A stretch of DNA of 64,000 nucleotides from contig NC_034012.1 of assembly GCF_000346465.2 (NCBI RefSeq), forward strand, positions 16,426,789 to 16,490,788, written 5' to 3'. Origin of the DNA: Prunus persica (taxonomy: Eukaryota > Streptophyta > Magnoliopsida > Rosales > Rosaceae). Under the pieces are notes generated by a model. The model worked only from the letters and a program-made list of their open reading frames with translations. It was not told where the DNA came from and did no database searches. Positions 58,497 to 64,000 of the stretch are shown piece after piece. Within the stretch, counting starts at the first letter, position 1, and every line of letters starts with the position of its first letter. Made by a program: the position numbers and the translations under genes.

Positions 58497-58498
<2 letters not shown>
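56809..58498. other. intergenic; no gene seen
   Basis: AT-rich sequence without recognised domains. The phrase ttgaaacgcatgttttg at 56811 also occurs at about 41715, a possible shared repeat. Confidence 0.4.

Positions 58499-58500
<2 letters not shown>

Positions 58501-58552
<52 letters not shown>
58501..58552. repeat. (GA)n microsatellite
   Basis: 26 GA units. Minus-strand Ser-Leu frames across it are artefacts. Confidence 0.97.
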
Positions 58553-58555
<3 letters not shown>

Positions 58556-58984
58556 TGTATACAAATGAAGAAAGTAGGGAGACATGAGAGATGTGTAGAA
58601 AAAGTAGGGAGAACATATAAAATACGCACGTACTCGTTTTTGCGTTTTTAGTCCAAGATAGAGAAAAAAATCCATGGGATAAAGGAGAGAAGAAAGACGG
58701 GGTGGAGGAATGGATGATGGACAAAATGTCATGGAATGATGCGTAAAATGAAACCAAAAAAAGCATATGACTATTTAGTTCAGTGGCAACCATTTTATAT
58801 TATTTTTTTAGAAGAAGTCTTGAGTTCAAATCTTGTGAATTACAGTTATTAATTAATATAAAATAACTAAACACGAAGGTGTTATCAATCATTCCCTATA
58901 GAAAAAATGTTTAAGTGTATTTTCTTGGTAAGTAAATGAATCGTATAAGAGGTATAACGCGTTACTCACAATACAAGCGTAAAC

Positions 58985-59440
58985 CAAACTCAGAAAAAAT
59001 TAGGTTGGCTAAAACATATCCATGGCAATGACAAACAGGTAAGGAGACATTGGATATCCCCTTGCCTACGTCCTCTTTTGCTTCGAAACAAGTCAGATGG
59101 AGAACATAGGATAGGAGATAGAATATTTAATCCATAATCATAGAAACATGGAAATGTATTAGATATTGAAGAACAAAATTCCAATTTAAGTAGTCATTTC
59201 ATAATATCAATAACGACTTTGATGGCACATATAGGAACCTCAACCACTCCTTGTAATAATTCTTGAACAAGCAAGATGTACTTGTCACCAATTCTCCTAG
59301 CTAGCACTAGCAAAACTAATGATAAGGGCTGATTATAATCTTGAATCTATTAGCAATCAACTTGGGAATCACCTTACATAAAATTATTGCAGCAAGAAAT
59401 GGGCGACCTACACACTTGGGAGTCCTAAGGGGTATGTGGC
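58985..59440 (-). pseudogene. heavily decayed LINE reverse transcriptase fragment
   Basis: On the minus strand, in changing frames: ILCKVIPKLIANRFKII (RT fingers, about 59390), ARRIGDKYILLVQELLQ and ICAIKVVIDI (about 59300-59215), then SDLFRSKRGRRQGDIQCLLT (the RGxRQGD box, about 59090-59035). The order matches an L1-type RT. Frameshifts and stops are frequent. It is a different and older copy than the LINE at 6520-14793. Confidence 0.6.
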
Positions 59441-60058
59441 TATCTCTTTCTAGTTTTTCTGTTTTTATATTAGTTTTTGTCCTAAAAATAAAAAAAAGCT
59501 GTTGAGGAGGATACAACACATAATTTGAGCTTTTTGTCGTCATTATTGTTTGAGTTGAAGTTCTTAGGGCATCTCTACATAGAGCTTCACTTCGTGTTCA
59601 GACTGGCTAATGTTGGAGCACTTGGGAGTAGTTTTGACTTACTTTTGTTTCAGGAATATATCCAAGGATTAAGAAGGCCTATAGGTTGTGGATCCTAGTT
59701 TCTTTTGTAAGCAAGAACACAGAAATGAAAGTTTCGCCTTAGCAGGAGGTTGCTGCATGCAATCGAAAATGTAGATCTCATAGAACCTATAGCTCACCTA
59801 ACTTGCTTGCCACTTGTATATAATCATACTCAAAACTTAGATTTGCATAATATCAAGAAGACCAACCATATTCATCACCCAAATTATACTGCATGCCTTT
59901 CCTTCGTATACCTAACTTCCTGATGTGACCGCAGTGACATTGTCACTTCACCCAAAAATTTGCCAATAAGTCAATGAAAAAACACTAGTAGAATATCTTT
60001 CTCAACTTTAACTCGTCCCAAGTGGCTTGAATGATATGGGAGTGAACAACATATCTTC

Positions 60059-60062
<4 letters not shown>

Positions 60063-60093
<31 letters not shown>
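60063..60093. repeat. (AT)n microsatellite
   Basis: About 15 AT units bordering the first GGGATCCCTCAA element. Confidence 0.9.
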
Positions 60094-60097
<4 letters not shown>

Positions 60098-60493
60098 GAG
60101 CTTCCATTGAGGGATCCCTCAAATAAGTATTTGAGGGACACCTCTTGTAGGCACCACTCCGGATTGTATTTCACTAATCCAAACCGTCTATTTTGTAGAT
60201 ACTCATTCACAGATCATCTATACAAAAAATCACTTGAATCCAATATCATTTGACCACTCAATTAAGTTATTGAAATTTTAGTACTTTCTTGAAGCTCCGT
60301 GTTCATTGATTTTGTAAGACACAATTGGATGTCGAAATGGTTTCCAATTTGTCTAATGTTTTGTAAGGATGATCTATGAATGAAGACTTAAAAAATAGAT
60401 GGTTTGGATCATTAGGAAAAAAATTGTGGGGTATCCTAAAGGGCGTCCCTCTAATAAAATTATTTGAGGGATCCCTCAATAGAAGGGGACTGT
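60094..60493. mobile_element. MITE with GGGATCCCTCAA ends, copy 1
   Basis: Starts agagcttccattgagggatccctcaaa and ends tttgagggatccctcaatagaagggg-type sequence, giving short inverted ends in a TA-rich target. It has no ORF. The phrases ttcactaatccaaaccgtct and aaaaatcacttgaatcc are shared with copies 2 and 3. Confidence 0.75.
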
Positions 60494-60505
60494 ATATATA
60501 TATAT

Positions 60506-60884
60506 CTTTTGTTGAGGAATTCTTTAAATAAGCATATTATTTAAAGGATAACTTTGTAGGGCTTACCCCACATTGTATTTCACTAATCCAAACGTCTATT
60601 TTGTAGAAACTCATTTAAAGATCATCTCTACAAAAAATCACTTAAATCCGATATCATTTAACCACTCAATTAAATTATTAAAATTTATGTACTTTCTTGA
60701 AGCACCATATTCATTGATTTTGTTGGTCTCAATTAGATGCCATAATGATTTTCAATTTGCATGAATTTTTGCAAGGATGATATGTGAATGAAGATGTGAA
60801 AAATAGATGTTTTGGATCGTGTAAAAAAAATTTGTAGGGTACCCTGAAGGGTGTCCCTCAATAAAAGGGGAATATATATATATC
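60506..60884. mobile_element. same MITE family, copy 2 (direct)
   Basis: Direct divergent repeat of copy 1 (ttcactaatccaaacgtcta, aaaaatcacttaaatccgat, actttcttgaagcaccat), ending gggtgtccctcaataaaagggg. Confidence 0.75.
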
Positions 60885-60984
60885 TCCCAGGTTGCCCTTG
60901 CCTTGTTGGGACTGTCACCGTATTCATCTATTTTGTTGTTTCCAATTAGATGTCTTAATGATTTTCACCTGGGTTTGGATTGTT

Positions 60985-61275
60985 ATAAAAAAAAATATAT
61001 AAAAAAACAAAAAAAACTGCAGGGGATCCTAATGGCTTAAATAAAATTGAATTTCATTAAGGCATCTAATTTGGACCAACAAATGAACACAATGCTTCAA
61101 GAAAATACTATAATAACAACCATCTAATTGAGTGGTCAAATGGTTTCGGATTCAATTTCATTTTTTGCAAAGATGATCTTTGAGGTAATATTTAAAAGCT
61201 AGACGCTTCGAATAATTGAAATATAATACTTAATGGGCCCTACAAGGATGTCCCTTAACTGAAGCTCTCTGAAAA
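60985..61275. mobile_element. same MITE family, copy 3 (inverted, partial)
   Basis: The reverse complement of the family: gaggtcaaatgg-like block gagtggtcaaatggtttcgg, ending aaggatgtcccttaactgaagctctct. The most diverged of the three. Confidence 0.65.
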
Positions 61276-61279
61276 AAAA

Positions 61280-63780
61280 TATATATATTAACTTTAATTT
61301 ATTTGGTTTGAAAATCAAGAAGTTAAAACTCATTATTGTGTGACTCTATCTAACAGGGTCACTATGTATTACCAATTTAGTTATATTATGAGACGTTCTT
61401 TATTTGTTAATATTATATAAATCCATCATTTAACTATATTATAAAACGTGAATTAATAATACTACATAACATTATTTCAAACGTAGAGAATTTTCATTGT
61501 GTGCAGGGTATTGGGCTTGTCACATGATCAAACCGTTTCAAAAAAAAAGTAGTGTGTTCATTGTTCCAAGCCATTAATATTGCCTCCATTATTGAAACAT
61601 AGTTGAATGTGAGATCTTCGATCCTGTCAAGTCTTCCAAAATTCATCTTACTATACAATTCGTGAGTCCATAAAAGAAAATTAATTGTTTTGTTGCAATA
61701 TCAAAGTGGACTTTGAGGTATTACCAACCAACTTTATTTGATTCGACGACATTATCTTGCTGCCTTTGGAAGAACATATTGAGAGAAGAAACAAAGTAAA
61801 GCAGTGATTATCTGTCTATAATGGTAAACCTCTGAGGGGATGCATCCATCTCCAATTTTTTACATATAATACTCCTATTGCAAATTGCAATCATGCATCC
61901 ATATGCTAGATCCTAATACTTGCTGGAAGAAAAGATTCTCAGAGGCCCATAAAAGATGAACGCCCTCAAAAAAAGTGTGAAATCAATTCCAATGCCTGCA
62001 TCCATGCCGCTTCTATTTAGGCTAAATCTTCCACTAGTGTAATGTCAACGTGCCTAAAAAAATATAGTAATTAGCATTGACAGAACCCTCTATTCTTTTC
62101 ATATTGAAAGGAGAGTTCTTTGTATCCTTTGTTTAGTAGGGGACATGGAGATCGATATCATTGGATTTTGTATTATTTCGTTTGACTTACTTTACTGGCA
62201 CGATTATTAGAATTATTTGAGTCTTGTTTAGAGATTTCAGATGGTCTAACTATACGTACGTGCTCCTATGTTATTCAATATAAATTAAATACGTGAGACG
62301 TTATATGTGAGGAGAGAGGCGTATTGAGAGTGTATCTCACATTGAAGAATGAATGTCTTGTAGATCTTAGATCTCTCTCTTCTCCTATATTACCAATTGA
62401 GTTTGAGTTCGATACTCTCTAAATTTAAAAATTTTCAAATAAAAAATACTTTTGGAATGATGAACATCCGAGTCCAATATAATATAATCTAAACATCCAA
62501 ATTTAATGAAAATAATATTTTTAATAAAAGAATTACAATATAATTTTCTATCATAAACGTCCTTGAGGTTGAAGACAAGCTGATCAAAATCCAATGATGG
62601 ATGCCACATTCCTTTACTTGGTCAAAAATAGGAAGACATTGTGAGTTGGGCCAGGCTCATCAACCTAAAGCCATATTTGCTTATTGTGGTGGTAATCAAA
62701 GTCGGCAGGGGGGCTAAGCTTTTGCAACAAAACAGTAAAGAGAAAGCATTGAAAAAGTTAGAGCCCTTTGGAGTACTTCCAAGGTTTCCCCTTTGGGGCA
62801 AACGGCTAAGGCTAAGCTATAATCTTTTTTATTTATTTATTTATGTTCTTCATATTTTTAGACCTTCCTTCACATATCTGAGGTCTCTCAGGCTAAAGAA
62901 CAGAAATCATATTAGGATTTATGAATGTAGGGTTAAATTGTTAGTAAGATGCCTAAGAAATGTGAAGGAAGGGGCTAAGCTAACAATGGACGTGAGGATT
63001 AGCGTCGACAAAAGGGGTTTGTATTGACACTTTTGGCCAATGGAGGCAGGGGAGACAACCTCTCCTATGAAGTTTGCTTTCGACCAAATTAAAAGTACTA
63101 TTGGCACTTTAGGTGCCAAATATACTCAAAAGCACTCCTTTAATATATTGGGCATCAATCCAACCAAAAAAATATATTGGACACCAAAAGTGATCATTCA
63201 AACTCCTTTTGAGCAATATTGGGCACCGACACCATACCCATTGTAAGTTTTTTTTTTTTAGCAGTGCGGGAATAGACATGATAACAAGTATTATTATCAT
63301 AATTACGTAATATAGTACAAAAATATGTATTAGCACCCCTAATTTTATAGTATAACAAAATATAAAACCATGAAATATAAAAGAAAATCAATTTTTAAGT
63401 CAAAATAACAAACTATTATGCTCATTGAAAACGATCATGCTTTGTATTTTGTTTCCACCAGAAGGTGCACTCTAGGGAAACATTAATTTATCACATGTGT
63501 TATCCGAAAAGTGCTTTCTAATAACCTAAGAAGAAGAAAAAAAAAATACATTAAGAAACTTTTGGTTATCTAAAAGAACTTTTGTCATTACCAAAAACGC
63601 TCACAAATACACCCATAATTATAGGTTTCTTCATGAACTAACAAGGATGCAATAGATGCAATCGCAACAGAAGGTGTTATGTGATGAACCTCTATTACAA
63701 TTGCAATAGGCTAACCATGGAACTCACATGCTAATTAAAAATAGAAAGAAAAAAAAAGGACAATTAATGCATTATATGCC
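61280..63780. other. intergenic; no gene seen
   Basis: AT-rich DNA with only short frames and no recognised domain. A weak direct repeat (tttagttatattatgagacg and tttaactatattataaaacg) lies at about 61376 and 61431. Confidence 0.5.
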
Positions 63781-63782
63781 GT

Positions 63783-64000
63783 TAAGAGCATCCACAATGG
63801 TTATTCAATAGTTAAATGCATTAGTTCAATGCAATAGAAAAAATACAGTACTTAATATATATTTAAAATATATTCAAAAATTAGTCTCTTTTTAAAGATA
63901 CCTTTGAGAATATTGCAATGGTACAATTTTTAGTGTCATTAAATCTATCAATTTTATTTTATTTGAGTATGTAAAAAACCATGTAAGAAGATATAACTAT
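63783..64000. mobile_element. possible MITE end, cut by window edge
   Basis: The sequence taagagcatccacaatggtt resembles the very common plant MITE terminus AGAGCATCCACAATGG. The other end would be outside the window. Confidence 0.35.

Overview
This is a plant (eudicot) nuclear window, very rich in transposable elements. The signs are spliced genes with AT-rich introns, a plastid-type double GTPase, a PLS-class PPR protein, receptor-like-protein fragments with a plant LRR N-terminal cap, and many plant-type transposons. A Rosaceae-like genome is plausible but is only an impression. No tRNA, rRNA or CRISPR was seen. Three runs of N (2769-2871, 18362-19129, 46021-46120) are assembly gaps.

Three host genes look intact. 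(1) On the minus strand, 15256-25617 is a 12-exon gene for a chloroplast DER/EngA tandem GTPase. I reconstructed every splice junction; the model is 662 aa with both GTPase domains, and the 768-bp gap lies entirely inside one intron. (2) On the plus strand, 36552-38579 encodes NOG1, a nucleolar GTPase for 60S ribosome assembly. It has a telo-box upstream and apparent introns in both UTRs. (3) On the minus strand, 40001-41518 encodes an intronless E-class PPR protein. NOG1 and the PPR gene are convergent. DER and NOG1 both belong to ribosome biogenesis (plastid and nucleolar respectively), but nothing shows that they are co-regulated.

The rest is nested transposons and gene debris. 1-3845: CACTA-type remnants carrying a Ulp1-like protease and a transposase N-terminus, with introns and spacers crowded by CGTCGT/ACGACG motifs. 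4330-6022: two head-to-head fragments of LRR receptor-like proteins with a 309-bp palindromic element between them. About 6520-14793: a minus-strand LINE split by a 2682-bp solo LTR with a perfect 5-bp target-site duplication (TSD). 25740-30321: a deleted MULE derivative, a long-TIR MITE and a probable solo LTR. 30322-32720: a palindromic repeat into which a 1953-bp hAT element inserted (8-bp TSD). 33183-34089 and about 54411-55240: two copies of an ATATCGAT-rich element, the first with a 9-bp TSD. 41.6-54 kb: a multi-level nest in which a decayed MULE appears to hold a PIF/Harbinger element, which holds a structurally complete 5.35-kb MULE, plus a truncated Copia fragment. 55555-56808: a CDC20 N-terminal fragment joined to a LINE-like 3' tail. 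58.9-61.3 kb: a decayed LINE reverse transcriptase and three copies of another MITE. 61.3-64 kb is essentially empty.

The most notable system is the MULE at 44732-50080. It has about 326-bp terminal inverted repeats, a perfect 9-bp TSD, a mudrA transposase gene whose reading frame is broken by only two internal TAG codons, and a second, convergent, apparently intact gene for a small GRF-zinc-finger membrane protein that starts just after a (GA)n tract inside the element.
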